In this document: piece after piece, positions 8,053 through 16,624 of the stretch | How the letters are laid out: each line of letters opens with the position of its first letter | Position numbering within the stretch: the first letter of the stretch is position 1 | DNA from: Desulforapulum autotrophicum | GTDB lineage: Bacteria; Desulfobacterota; Desulfobacteria; Desulfobacterales; Desulfolunaceae | Direction of reading: 5' to 3' | Assembly (NCBI GenBank): GCA_020723285.1 | Contig: DYJE01000013.1 | Coordinates: 1-64,000 of the forward strand | DNA length: 64,000 bases | Notes under the pieces: generated by a model | The model's input: the letters and a program-made list of their open reading frames with translations, nothing else | Told to the model about the DNA's origin: nothing | Databases searched by the model: none | Made by a program: the position numbers and the translations under genes

Positions 8053-9560
8053 TGCCGCGATTCCACGCTGAAACCCTTGACGTGTACAATGGCCAGACCT
8101 TCCCTGTTTCTGCATGCCCCAACACGGACATGGCTTCGTTCAGAGCAACCCTGATCGGCGGTGTTTCACAAGGGCTTCGAATCTCGGCCCTTTTCGGTGC
8201 CCCTCTTGCCGGAGACACCCTGCGCCTCTACGCTGTTTTAACCGATGACAACGCCGGCCGACTGCACCTTATAAGCACCGATGTGACAGGTTCCTACACG
8301 GCCCTCACCCCCTCCTGCGCCCAGGCGCACATGTTCGAACGGGAAATTTTCGAACAGTGGGGTGTCCGGCCCGAAGGCCATCCCTGGCTGAAGCCGGTAC
8401 GCTTCGAAACCCCTTTTCGCGGAAACGGAAAAGCAGCCCCCATCGGCATCACGGATTTTTTTCACATGAAGGGCGATGAAGCCCATGAAGTGGCGGTGGG
8501 GCCGGTTCACGCCGGGGTCATCGAACCCGGCCATTTCCGCTTCCAGTGCCACGGGGAAACCGTGTACCACCTCGAAATCTCCCTGGGTTACCAGCATCGG
8601 GGCATCGAGCGGAAAATTCCCGGCGGCCCCCACCCGCTCACACCTTTCCAGATGGAAACCCTGGCCGGCGACACCACAATCGGTCATATGGGGACATACT
8701 GCCGGATGATCGAACATTTTTCCGGTATCGCCTCACCGGCAAAAGGCCAGGCCATCCGGGGCATCGCGGCCGAGCTGGAACGGCTGGCCAACCACATCGG
8801 GGATCTGGGAGCCATGGCCGGTGACGTGGGATTCCTGCCCACCATGAGCTACTGCGGACGCATCCGGGGCGACGCCCTGAACATGACTGCTGTGCTCTGC
8901 GGCAACCGTTTCGGGCGCGGGCTGGTCGTTCCCGGCGGTACGGCCTTTGACCTTGACTCCCGGCTGATCGAAATCCTTTTGAAACGTCTGGACGACCTTG
9001 AAAAAGACGCCACCTCCGCCATCGAGCTGATGTTCAACACCCCGTCGGTTCTCGCACGTTTTGAAAACACCGGGCGGGTCAGCAGGGAAACGGCCAGGGA
9101 AATCGGGCTTGTGGGTCCTGCTGCCCGGTCCTGCGGCCTGACTCAGGATATCCGGTTCCAGCACCCTTACGGTATTTACAATTACATCATGGCCCAGATG
9201 TACACCTGGCATACCGGGGATTGTTTTTCACGGGCTTACGTCCGCTGGCTTGAAATCCAGGAAAGCATGGCCTTTGTCCGTCAGGTCCTTCATGCCATGC
9301 CTTCCGGGGAAACACGAACAGCCATGCGCGGCCAGCTGGCACCGGACACCATGTCCGTAACCCTCACGGAAGGCTGGCGCGGCGAGATCTGCCATGCAGC
9401 AGCCACCGATGCAAACGGGAGATTCGCGTTCTACAAGATCGTCGACCCTTCGTTCCACAACTGGTTCGGACTGGCCCAGGCCCTTCGGGACCAGCAGATC
9501 AGCGATTTTCCGCTGTGCAACAAGAGTTTCAACCTGTCATACTGCGGACATGACTTGTAA
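8052..9560 (+). CDS. hyfG: Ehr large subunit (NuoCD/HyfG-like) lacking the Ni-binding cysteines
   Basis: The 502-residue protein has an N-terminal NuoC-like domain (about 1-125, AHMFEREIFEQWGVRPEG) and a NuoD/hydrogenase large-subunit domain (about 145-502, with LGYQHRGIERKI). In [NiFe] hydrogenases two CxxC motifs bind nickel. Here the first site reads METLAGDTTIGHMGTYC with no CxxC, and the C-terminal DPCxxC is replaced by FNLSYCGHDL. The protein therefore cannot hold a normal NiFe centre. This combination is the mark of the energy-converting-hydrogenase-related (Ehr) complexes described in Geobacter and relatives. Their electron partner is unknown. Start 8052 overlaps the previous stop and follows GGAGG. 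The stop lies inside the first copy of an intergenic hairpin repeat. Confidence 0.9.
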   Translation: MPRFHAETLDVYNGQTFPVSACPNTDMASFRATLIGGVSQGLRISALFGAPLAGDTLRLYAVLTDDNAGRLHLISTDVTGSYTALTPSCAQAHMFEREIFEQWGVRPEGHPWLKPVRFETPFRGNGKAAPIGITDFFHMKGDEAHEVAVGPVHAGVIEPGHFRFQCHGETVYHLEISLGYQHRGIERKIPGGPHPLTPFQMETLAGDTTIGHMGTYCRMIEHFSGIASPAKGQAIRGIAAELERLANHIGDLGAMAGDVGFLPTMSYCGRIRGDALNMTAVLCGNRFGRGLVVPGGTAFDLDSRLIEILLKRLDDLEKDATSAIELMFNTPSVLARFENTGRVSRETAREIGLVGPAARSCGLTQDIRFQHPYGIYNYIMAQMYTWHTGDCFSRAYVRWLEIQESMAFVRQVLHAMPSGETRTAMRGQLAPDTMSVTLTEGWRGEICHAAATDANGRFAFYKIVDPSFHNWFGLAQALRDQQISDFPLCNKSFNLSYCGHDL

Positions 9561-9655
9561 ACGGCCATGGGCCGCCCTCCTTTCGAGGGAAGCCACAACG
9601 AACGATGAAAGATGGCGTGAGTCTCACCACGTCACTTTCGTATAAAACGAACAGG
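9558..9655 (+). repeat. dispersed hairpin repeat, copy A
   Basis: The repeat begins at the hyfG-like stop codon and reads TAACGGCC-style sequence with a hairpin CGGCC-ATG-GGCCG, then a GGGAAGCCACAACGAAC segment. A second hairpin (GTGAG / CTCAC) follows and the repeat ends near AAAACGAACAGGA. Related copies lie at 12286 and 53227. This copy sits inside the Ehr operon between the large and small subunit genes. Confidence 0.6.
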
Positions 9656-9667
9656 AGCTTCACCACG

Positions 9668-10426
9668 ATGCTGATCGATCTCATCAAAGCGCGGTTTCAC
9701 CAGAAACACCGCACCATGGCCTGGCCCGACGGCCCTCTGCCCCCTCTTCCCGAACGGTTCGCCGGACGGCCGGTGATCGAGGGTTCCTGCGCGGACAACT
9801 GCCGGACCTGCGCAGATGTCTGCCCTGTTGCCGCCGTGAGTTTCAAAGAAAAGGCCCCCCTGATCGACACGGGCCGCTGCCTGTTCTGCCGGCGGTGCGA
9901 AGCGGCATGCCCGTCAGAAGCCATCCGGTTTACCCATGAATACCGTCTTGCCGGAAGAAACCGTGACGATCTGACCGTGTCACAGGGCTGCGGTCCCTTT
10001 CCCGAAGCCCTGGTTGAAAAAGCCCGGAGCCTGTTCGGCCGTTCCCTCAAACTCCGGGAAATCAGTGCGGGCGGCTGCAACGCCTGCGAAGCGGACAGCA
10101 ACGTGTTAACCACCGTGGGCTGGGATCTCGGCCGTTTCGGCATCCAGTTCGTGGCCTCCCCCCGACATGCCGACGGAATTTTCATCACCGGACCTGTTCC
10201 AAAAAACATGGAAACCGCTGTCCTTAAAACATACCACGCCGTGCCCCAGCCCCGGATCGTCATCGCCACCGGCGCCTGCGCCATCTCCGGCGGCCCTTTT
10301 GCCGGAAACCCCGAACACTGCGGCGGCGCGTCGTCCGTGGTCCCCGTGGATCTGTTCATCCCCGGCTGCCCGCCCCATCCCCTGACCATTCTGGATGGAC
10401 TTTTGCGGTTTATTGGGAGGGTATAA
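9668..10426 (+). CDS. hyfI: Ehr small subunit: 2[4Fe-4S] ferredoxin fused to a NuoB/HyfI-like domain
   Basis: Residues 38-90 form a ferredoxin domain with two cluster motifs (CADNCRTCADVCP and CLFCRRCEAACP). Residues 105-252 form a NuoB/hydrogenase small-subunit domain with cysteines 137 and 140 (GGCNACEAD), 204 (TGACAISGG) and 234 (IPGCPPHP), which can bind the proximal 4Fe-4S cluster. In E. coli hydrogenase 4 these are two proteins, HyfH and HyfI, so this is a fusion. The protein should carry electrons between an unknown soluble partner and the large subunit. The ATG at 9668 is preferred because GGAG lies upstream. An upstream in-frame ATG at 9605 would add a non-conserved leader that is part of the repeat. 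Confidence 0.85.
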   Translation: MLIDLIKARFHQKHRTMAWPDGPLPPLPERFAGRPVIEGSCADNCRTCADVCPVAAVSFKEKAPLIDTGRCLFCRRCEAACPSEAIRFTHEYRLAGRNRDDLTVSQGCGPFPEALVEKARSLFGRSLKLREISAGGCNACEADSNVLTTVGWDLGRFGIQFVASPRHADGIFITGPVPKNMETAVLKTYHAVPQPRIVIATGACAISGGPFAGNPEHCGGASSVVPVDLFIPGCPPHPLTILDGLLRFIGRV

Positions 10427-10523
10427 AATAAAACATTGAGCATACCGTGGCACAAACTCCATGAAGGCATAACTTTAGCGGTCTGCTAACTTAATCACCC
10501 CGGCCGCACTCCATGAAAATAAT

Positions 10524-10563
10524 TTGACATTGTATCATATCGTGTTACATATTTAATATGATA
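10524..10563 (+). promoter_or_regulatory. higBA promoter and operator overlapping the higB start
   Basis: A -35 box TTGACA (10524-10529) and a -10 box TACATA (10546-10551) are spaced 16 bases apart. An inverted repeat TATCATAT (10533-10540) / ATATGATA (10556-10563) brackets the -10 box and covers the higB ATG at 10558. It is a good candidate for HigA autorepression. Transcription would start almost at the ATG, so the message may be leaderless. Confidence 0.6.
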
Positions 10564-10833
10564 AAGAGTTTTAAACATAAAGGGCTCGCCGAGCTTTTTT
10601 TGAAGGGATTTTCCCATAAAATTAATAACGAGTTGCATTCACGGCTTTTACGTCGTCTGGATGCGCTGGAACAGACAGAAATATTGACGGATTTAAACAT
10701 TCCTGGCTTCAATTTCCATGGCCTCCATGGAGAACCCAAGCGTTACAGCATTCATGTCAATGGACCATGGTGTATAACATTTGAATGGGAGAATGGCGAA
10801 GCACTGAGGGTCGATTTAGAACAGTATCATTAA
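10558..10833 (+). CDS. higB: HigB-type toxin (RelE/ParE superfamily mRNA interferase)
   Basis: The 91-residue protein begins MIKSFKHKGL and ends with WCITFEWENGEALRVDLEQYH, the typical start and end of HigB toxins, which cut mRNA on the ribosome. The family length is about 92 residues. It lies ten bases before a HigA-type antitoxin gene, in the inverted toxin-first order typical of higBA. No ribosome binding site is seen, in keeping with a leaderless or weakly translated toxin message. The surrounding DNA is AT-richer than the Ehr operon, which suggests acquisition by transfer. Confidence 0.9.
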   Translation: MIKSFKHKGLAELFLKGFSHKINNELHSRLLRRLDALEQTEILTDLNIPGFNFHGLHGEPKRYSIHVNGPWCITFEWENGEALRVDLEQYH

Positions 10834-10843
10834 GGAAACATAC

Positions 10844-11161
10844 ATGGAATACAATATAAAACGTCCATCTACAAGGGCTCCGATACATCCCGGTGAAATT
10901 TTGAGAGAAGATGTGTTACATAATTTAGATATAACTGTAACGGAAGCATCCAAACGACTCGGGATTTCACGTCAACAATTGCACAGAATTTTATCCTGCA
11001 CCCATCCGATTACAACTGATGTAGCATTGCGTATCGGAAAATTTACTGGAAATGGGCCAGGACTATGGCTTCGGATGCAACAAGCTTATGACTTGTGGCA
11101 TGCGGAAAACAGAATGAAAGACGAGCTCTCAAAAATCGAGCCAATAACGATGGCACATTAA
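10844..11161 (+). CDS. higA: HigA-type antitoxin (XRE helix-turn-helix)
   Basis: The 105-residue protein carries the HigA signature HPGEILREDVL near residue 16 and an XRE helix-turn-helix (VTEASKRLGISRQQLHRIL). The C-terminal part contains NGPGLWLRMQQAYDLWHAE. It should bind and neutralise HigB and repress the operon through the inverted repeat at the higB start. GGAA precedes the ATG. The start is ten bases after the toxin stop, so the pair is one transcript. Confidence 0.92.
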   Translation: MEYNIKRPSTRAPIHPGEILREDVLHNLDITVTEASKRLGISRQQLHRILSCTHPITTDVALRIGKFTGNGPGLWLRMQQAYDLWHAENRMKDELSKIEPITMAH

Positions 11162-11757
11162 TATCTATTTAATTCAATATTTTAAACATTAGTTCCGGGG
11201 TCAATTTATCCTCATGACCTCATTTATCAGTGGCCATTTTTTAAGTCTATTTTTGTAGAGGGATCAGTTGCAGGGAGAATTGACACCATAATTCTTACAT
11301 TCTGAAAAACATCAGTTGTTTAGAGTGCTATTTTTTCAGTTTCCGTCTTTATATATCCCTGCCCTCAAGAATCGTTTCACAAAGCGATGAATTCTCTTGT
11401 CAGCGATCCTGTGCGCCAGAAATTTCATCAGCCATTCCGGGTTTACATTGTCGAAGAATCCTTTGATGGCAGCTTCGACTATGTGATTGACCGGGTTGTT
11501 CTATACTGCCTCACTCAATGATACGTTTCGTTTCCGGTTGATGAATTTCCCAAAAATAAGGTCTGAATCAATGGTTGACCAGCCATCACTGCACATTATC
11601 TATTTTGAATGAAATGTATTGATTCCCTCAAAATAGGTGATTTCTTCTCATGATTCTTATAATAACACGATGATTCGATTATTCTGAGTATCGGGCCACG
11701 TGCCGGGTTTGGATAGCCTTAACTGCGATTTGAAGACAGTTTAATGAGAGGATAAAC
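11162..11757. other. AT-rich intergenic stretch with decayed mobile DNA
   Basis: These 596 bases hold no intact gene. The only recognisable content is the reverse-transcriptase relic at 11336-11505. The rest is AT-rich and unassigned, and must contain the promoter of the NimA-like gene at 11758. Confidence 0.5.
11336..11505 (-). pseudogene. group II intron reverse transcriptase/maturase remnant
   Basis: On the minus strand one frame reads NPVNHIVEAAIKGFFDNVNP, then EWLMKFLAHRIADKRIHRF, then VKRFLRAGIYKDGN and a stop. This matches the conserved block of intron-encoded reverse transcriptases (family pattern DIKGFFDNVNHEWL followed by RFLKAG). The catalytic YADD region, the maturase domain and the intron RNA ends are missing, and stops bound both sides. 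It is a short dead fragment. Confidence 0.65.
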
Positions 11758-12246
11758 ATGGAATTCAGAAACACGGATGTAAGGCGCAGAGACAGGCTTC
11801 TGGAGGAAGCCGAAGCCCTGAGTCTTTTGAAAAACGGGGAATACGGGGTCCTTTCCATGCAGGGTGATACAGGCGGCGGTTACGGCGTGCCTTTGAGTTA
11901 CGCCTGGGACGGCGGGTCGTCCATCTACATCCACTGCGCGCCCGAGGGCCGTAAGTTGAAGTGCATCGCCCTGTGTGACCGGGTGTCGTTCTGTGTGGTG
12001 GGAAAAACAAGGGTTTCGCCCACCGGCTTCACCACCGCCTACGAAAGCATCGTTCTTTCAGGAACGGCCCGAACGGGCCTTGATGAAGACGAGCGGCGAC
12101 AAGCCCTGGTCCTGATCCTTCGGAAATACACCCCGGATGACATGGCCAAAGGGATGGAATACATCGAGAAATCATTTCAGCGCACGGAAATCATGCGGAT
12201 CGACATCGTTTCCTGGTCGGGTAAATGTAAACGGTTGTCATCCTGA
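11758..12246 (+). CDS. NimA-like pyridoxamine 5'-phosphate oxidase family flavoprotein
   Basis: The 162-residue protein has the split-barrel fold signature of the pyridoxamine phosphate oxidase-like, FMN-binding family: LLKNGEYGVLSMQGDTGGGY, then YGVPLSYAW, SIYIHCAPEGRKLKCI and VSFCVVG. NimA-type members include nitroimidazole reductases, but most have no known substrate. In anaerobes they are common small redox proteins. GAGG lies seven bases before the ATG. The gene stands alone, and a copy of the dispersed hairpin repeat lies 40 bases after its stop. Confidence 0.8.
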   Translation: MEFRNTDVRRRDRLLEEAEALSLLKNGEYGVLSMQGDTGGGYGVPLSYAWDGGSSIYIHCAPEGRKLKCIALCDRVSFCVVGKTRVSPTGFTTAYESIVLSGTARTGLDEDERRQALVLILRKYTPDDMAKGMEYIEKSFQRTEIMRIDIVSWSGKCKRLSS

Positions 12247-12285
12247 TTCGTTCGATCTGGCTCACCAGGACCCTTCACTTCCCTA

Positions 12286-12380
12286 TAACGGCCTTGGGCC
12301 GATCTTCTGACAAGGGCACCCGCAACGTATGATATAAGATGACGGGCGTCTCGTCATGTGGCATTCATACCAAACGAGGA
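12286..12380 (+). repeat. dispersed hairpin repeat, copy B
   Basis: The sequence starts TAACGGCCTTGGGCCG, forming the hairpin CGGCC-TTG-GGCCG, and aligns along its length with copy A at 9558. The second hairpin is present with different bases (ATGACG / CGTCAT). It lies between the convergent NimA-like and MCP genes. Confidence 0.55.
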
Positions 12381-12383
12381 TGA

Positions 12384-13904
12384 TCATCCGGCTTCAAGCT
12401 GCCGGGTCAGAGAGGCCATTTCCTTTGAAACGTTCAGCATCAGTTCCGCGGAATGCTCCACCTCGGAGCTTTGACGGCTGGTGTTTTCTGATTTGATGTT
12501 TACGGTGCCGATACCCGTGAAGATTTTCTCCGAAGACCGTTTGTTCTGATCCAGCTTATGGTTGACATAGGACACCCCGGTATTGATTTCGCCGATCACG
12601 GACGTGACCTCGCGTGTGGGGGCCGTCTGTTCTTCTACGGCGCGGGTCACGGCATGGACAATGTCTTTCAGGGACTCTATGATGGCGGTGATGGCGGTGA
12701 TTTCGGCCGTGCTTTCCGCCGTGGCTTTCTGGATGCCCGTCACCTGTTTCTTGATCGCGGCCGTCGCATCGTTGGTCTGTCCGGCCAGCTGCTTGATTTC
12801 ACCGGCGACCACGGCAAACCCTTTGCCCGCTTCCCCCGCACGGGCAGCTTCGATGGTGGCGTTCAACGCGAGCAGGTTGGTCTGAGATGAAATTTCCGTG
12901 ATGATTTCCGAGATATTTCCGATTTCATTGGCTGCGATGGTCAGCTCACGGGTCCTGTCGGATGCCGACTGCACCTGACTGACGGCATGGTTGGTGATGG
13001 TGACGGCCGATTCCGTCTGCTGGTGTATGGTTTCAAGGGTAACCATGAGACTTTCCATGGCCTTCGATGTTTCCGTCAGTTTGGTGGCCGCATAGGACAT
13101 GGATTCATAGATCTTCAGGTTGTTCTTTTTCATGGTTTCCGATTCATTTCCAACGTCTTTGGCGATGTTGGTGGTTTCTTCCGCTGCATCGTGCATGTCT
13201 CCCGATATGAATTTCAGCGACGTGGATGTTTCTTCGAGTGTTATGGTTTTCCCGCCCAGCTGCCGGATCACTTCATCGATCAGGTTCTTTTTCTCTTTCA
13301 GCTGGATCTTTCCCAGTTGGTTTTCGATGTAGGACGCATGACTGTTTTTGGTGGCGGAAGCAATGGCTGCGAGATAGAGAAGAAACATGCCCGATATGGA
13401 GTACTGTGTCGTCCAGATCCCCCAGGCAATCACGGGCAGGGTCATCACAGCGACATACCCCTTCAGCAGCCGGCTGTCCGGTGCCAGAGTGACCACGCTT
13501 CCACCCGCAAGACCGCAGGTGATGATCAGGATCAGCATGGTGATGATGTTGCTGGTACCGTAGAATTGAAGCGCCGTGGTACAGAAGATGCCCCACAGGA
13601 ATCCCAGCACAAGTCCCAGAACAAAGAAGCCCTGCTGAAACGGGCCTGGATTACGCTCATAATTTGTCCGGCTCGAAACCAGAAGATACAACCTGAGGGC
13701 GCTCACGAACGTCAGAACGGTTCCGAGGATCCATACGGTCGTTGGATGATCGCCGATAAAGGAGGTTGTGCAGGTGATACCCCAGAAAAGAATCGGATAA
13801 ACCAGAACCGGCATTTTGGACATCTGGAACATATCAAGATAGGCTTGGTAGACGATCTGTTTTTTTTGCTCGGCTGTCATTTCATGCATTGCAGACTGGC
13901 TCAT
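12384..13904 (-). CDS. methyl-accepting chemotaxis-type signal transducer with multi-pass membrane sensor
   Basis: The first 190 residues hold about six hydrophobic segments and no large periplasmic domain, so sensing is in or at the membrane. Residues 230-506 form the coiled-coil signalling domain. The conserved CheA/CheW-binding hairpin tip is [19 protein letters not shown], followed by [18 protein letters not shown]. No HAMP domain is obvious. The protein should feed a CheA kinase, but no che genes lie nearby, so the input signal and pathway are unknown. It reads leftward and alone. Confidence 0.88.
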   Translation of the reverse strand: MSQSAMHEMTAEQKKQIVYQAYLDMFQMSKMPVLVYPILFWGITCTTSFIGDHPTTVWILGTVLTFVSALRLYLLVSSRTNYERNPGPFQQGFFVLGLVLGFLWGIFCTTALQFYGTSNIITMLILIITCGLAGGSVVTLAPDSRLLKGYVAVMTLPVIAWGIWTTQYSISGMFLLYLAAIASATKNSHASYIENQLGKIQLKEKKNLIDEVIRQLGGKTITLEETSTSLKFISGDMHDAAEETTNIAKDVGNESETMKKNNLKIYESMSYAATKLTETSKAMESLMVTLETIHQQTESAVTITNHAVSQVQSASDRTRELTIAANEIGNISEIITEISSQTNLLALNATIEAARAGEAGKGFAVVAGEIKQLAGQTNDATAAIKKQVTGIQKATAESTAEITAITAIIESLKDIVHAVTRAVEEQTAPTREVTSVIGEINTGVSYVNHKLDQNKRSSEKIFTGIGTVNIKSENTSRQSSEVEHSAELMLNVSKEMASLTRQLEAG

Positions 13905-14045
13905 AACATTCCTTTCAACGATGAGACTTCATTTTTTTGAACTTATAAGGGTTGGATTCGACCGGAACAAACACGACAGGCGTTTCGATAAAGGATGGAT
14001 TTCACTGTTTTTTTGTCATTATTTTATAGGATTTACGCCCTGATG

Positions 14046-14867
14046 TCAAACAGTGTTCACAACACCATCGGCACTCACATGGATCACATGCCCCGGTTCA
14101 TGCTGCATGGCAACAGAAAGAACCGCCGGGAAGCCTTCAAGGACACGCCGGGCGGAAGACAGCGCAATGTGAGGGGCGTTGTTCTCTTCACTTAAGTGGG
14201 CGAGGATCACATGGTACAGGCGTTCATGAACCAGTTCAGCCAGCAGCGCTTCAGTGTCTTCATTGGCCAGATGCCCTTTCCGGCCTTTGACCCGCTGTTT
14301 CAGGGGCCAGGGGTAGCGCTCGTTTTCCATGAGCATGGCCGGATCGTGATTGGATTCGATGATCAGGAGATTGGACTGTTTCAGGTGTTCGCGGACCACC
14401 AGGTTGGCGATGCCCAGATCGGTGGCAAGACCGATTTTCGTGCCGTTTTTTTCAATGACAAAACCGGCGGGATCGGCGGCGTCATGGGAGATTGAAAACG
14501 GGTGGATGCGAAGGCCCTTGATGCTGAAGGGAGAACCGCAGTCCATCCACCGGATTTCATGGGGGGTTTTGATGACATCTTCCCCGGCGGCGAAGGTCCC
14601 CTCGTTGATGTACACCGGAATTTTCAGCTTGCGGCTTATAGCACCGGCACCCCTTATGTGATCGTTGTGTTCATGGGATATGACGATGGCATCGATGGAT
14701 TCGTAAGGAAGGCCCCGGATGTCCATGCGCCGTCTTGTTTCCTTTGCGGAAAGTCCGGCGTCGATGAGGATGGCTGTATCACCGTCGGTGATGTGGATGG
14801 CGTTGCCCTTGCTCCCGCTGGCCAGAACACAGACGGAAAGGACGTGGTTTCCCGCGGTTCCGGTCAT
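14046..14867 (-). CDS. MBL-fold metallo-hydrolase (YycJ/WalJ-like)
   Basis: The 273-residue protein has the metallo-beta-lactamase fold motifs SGSKGN near the N-terminus, a buried aspartate strand (TAILIDAGLS) and the metal site ISHEHNDHIRGAG (HxHxDH). The length and the SGSKGN signature fit the YycJ/WalJ group, nucleases or phosphodiesterases linked to cell-wall and DNA-repair phenotypes in Firmicutes. The substrate is not known here. Its start overlaps the dut stop (ATGA), so it is the last gene of the long leftward cluster. Confidence 0.82.
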   Translation of the reverse strand: MTGTAGNHVLSVCVLASGSKGNAIHITDGDTAILIDAGLSAKETRRRMDIRGLPYESIDAIVISHEHNDHIRGAGAISRKLKIPVYINEGTFAAGEDVIKTPHEIRWMDCGSPFSIKGLRIHPFSISHDAADPAGFVIEKNGTKIGLATDLGIANLVVREHLKQSNLLIIESNHDPAMLMENERYPWPLKQRVKGRKGHLANEDTEALLAELVHERLYHVILAHLSEENNAPHIALSSARRVLEGFPAVLSVAMQHEPGHVIHVSADGVVNTV

Positions 14868-15340
14868 GAGCTGTGATCGGCTCCAAGCCCGGTATGCCCG
14901 AAGCCTCCTTCCCCGCGTTCCGTGTCATCCAGGGAAGCCGTCTCTGTAATTCTCGCCTGATACACCCGGGAGATCACCATCTGGGCCACACGGTCGCCGC
15001 GCCGGAACGTGTAATCCGTTTCCCCCAGATTGATCACCGCAAGTTTCACCTCGCCCCGGTAATCGCTGTCGATGGTTCCGGGAGAGTTGATGAGGCCGAT
15101 GCCGTGGCGAACGGCCAGTCCGCTGCGGGGCCGGATCTGGGCTTCAAAGCCCGGCGGGATGGCCATTCTGAATCCCGTGGGAAGGAGGGTGATCTTTCCC
15201 GCTTGCAAAACGCGGTCTCCGTCTATGGAGATGCACACATCCATTCCGGCGGCCTGTTCACTCATATACCGGGGCAGGGGAACATCCGCATCTTTTTCAG
15301 GGTCCATCCTGACGAACCGGATTTCAAGAGCGTCTTTCAT
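14864..15340 (-). CDS. dut: dUTP diphosphatase
   Basis: The 158-residue enzyme hydrolyses dUTP to dUMP and keeps uracil out of DNA. All five trimeric dUTPase motifs are visible: AAGMDVCI, RPRSGLAV, GTIDSDYRGEVKLAVINLG, RGDRVAQMVI and RGEGGFGHTG. It starts directly after the M16 peptidase stop (one base apart) and overlaps the MBL gene after it. The same dut placement next to an M16 peptidase and pnp is common in this class of bacteria. Confidence 0.95.
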   Translation of the reverse strand: MKDALEIRFVRMDPEKDADVPLPRYMSEQAAGMDVCISIDGDRVLQAGKITLLPTGFRMAIPPGFEAQIRPRSGLAVRHGIGLINSPGTIDSDYRGEVKLAVINLGETDYTFRRGDRVAQMVISRVYQARITETASLDDTERGEGGFGHTGLGADHSS

Positions 15341-16621
15341 TTATTTCCCGCCCATGAAGCTGTCCAGAAGTCCGTCCAGCTGTTTCCTGTTTTTACAGGG
15401 TCCCAGGAGGGTGAGGGAAGGCCGGCCGTTTTTGAAAAGGTACTCCGCCGTCCGGCGGATGTCGTCTACCGTCACGTCGGCGATATGGCTCAGTGTTTCT
15501 TTCACAGGGACGTAACGTTCGAAATGTATTTCGTTCTGGGCCAGCCGGACCATCTGATTCTCGGTGTTTTCAGACCCCAGAAGAATGCTTCCTTTGGTGA
15601 ATTCCTTGGCATCCTTCAGCTCCGACTCCGGAATCAGGGACGCACAAAGTTTTTCAAGTTCGTCCAGAATCAGGGTCAGAGACGTGACCACATGTTCCGG
15701 TGCCACACCGGTGTAGACACCGAACAGCCCCGAATCGATGTTGAGGGATGAAAACGAATACACCGAATAGGCCAGACCACGTTTTTCGCGGATCTCCTGA
15801 AAAAGACGGCTGCTCATGTTCCCCCCCAGCAAGGTGTTCAGCAGGGACGCAGCGAACCGGTCCGGATGGGTGAGGGACAGGCCGTTCATGGCCATGCACA
15901 CATGGACCTGTTCCAGATTCTTTTTATACAGTTTCGTGTGGACATTCACACCGGGTAAGACCCTGGGTTCAGGTTCCCCATCCCGGGCCAGACCGGAAAA
16001 CGAGGGGGCCAGAAGCTCCACAAACCGTTCATGATCCACGTTGCCCGCTGCGGAAATCACCACAGACTGGGGCTTGTAATGGCTGGAAAAATAATTCCGG
16101 ATCGATTCGGCGCTGAAACCCTGGACCGTTTCCCGCGTCCCTAAAATGGATCTCCCCAGAGCGTGGCCTGTCCAGAAATTTTCTTCAAGAAGGGTATGGA
16201 TGTACTCTTCGGGACTGTCTTCCAGCATGCTGATTTCAGACAGAATGACCGGGCGTTCGTTTTCCACTTCCGAAGGACTGAACTCGGAATTCAGGAAGAT
16301 GTCCGTCAATATGGACACCATGGTTTCAAGATGGGTGTCAAGAACCCTGGCGTGATAACAGGTGTATTCCGCCGAGGTAAAGGCGTTGCTCTGCCCGCCG
16401 ATGGCGTCGAACTCCTTGGCGATCTGGAAGGCGGACCGGGTCTTGGTCCCTTTGAAGAGCATGTGTTCGATGAAATGGGAGAGCCCGTTTTCTTCGGGTT
16501 TTTCATCACGGGCTCCCACCGTGACCCAGATGCCCATGGAAACGGAACGGACGTGAGGAATCTTCTGGGACAGAATCCTCACACCGTTTTCAAGGGTTGT
16601 TTTCTTGACGGATCCCGCCAT
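15341..16621 (-). CDS. M16 family zinc peptidase (pitrilysin / processing-peptidase type)
   Basis: The 426-residue protein carries the inverted zinc motif HFIEH (in GLSHFIEHMLFKGT, near residue 48) with the downstream acidic ligand region, and the second M16 domain with EIREKRGLAYSVYSF. This is the one-chain size of the bacterial YmxG/mitochondrial processing-peptidase-like group. The catalytic zinc residues appear intact. It lies three bases after pnp, an arrangement seen in many bacteria. Its substrate is unknown. Confidence 0.9.
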   Translation of the reverse strand: MAGSVKKTTLENGVRILSQKIPHVRSVSMGIWVTVGARDEKPEENGLSHFIEHMLFKGTKTRSAFQIAKEFDAIGGQSNAFTSAEYTCYHARVLDTHLETMVSILTDIFLNSEFSPSEVENERPVILSEISMLEDSPEEYIHTLLEENFWTGHALGRSILGTRETVQGFSAESIRNYFSSHYKPQSVVISAAGNVDHERFVELLAPSFSGLARDGEPEPRVLPGVNVHTKLYKKNLEQVHVCMAMNGLSLTHPDRFAASLLNTLLGGNMSSRLFQEIREKRGLAYSVYSFSSLNIDSGLFGVYTGVAPEHVVTSLTLILDELEKLCASLIPESELKDAKEFTKGSILLGSENTENQMVRLAQNEIHFERYVPVKETLSHIADVTVDDIRRTAEYLFKNGRPSLTLLGPCKNRKQLDGLLDSFMGGK

Positions 16622-16624
16622 AAA

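Noticed and set aside
8052-10426. A functional hydrogen-evolving hydrogenase 4
   Set aside because: The nickel-binding CxxC motifs are missing from the large subunit.
12384-13940. Rightward frames over the MCP gene, including a 317-residue one
   Set aside because: They are antisense to a protein with clear chemoreceptor motifs and have no domain of their own.
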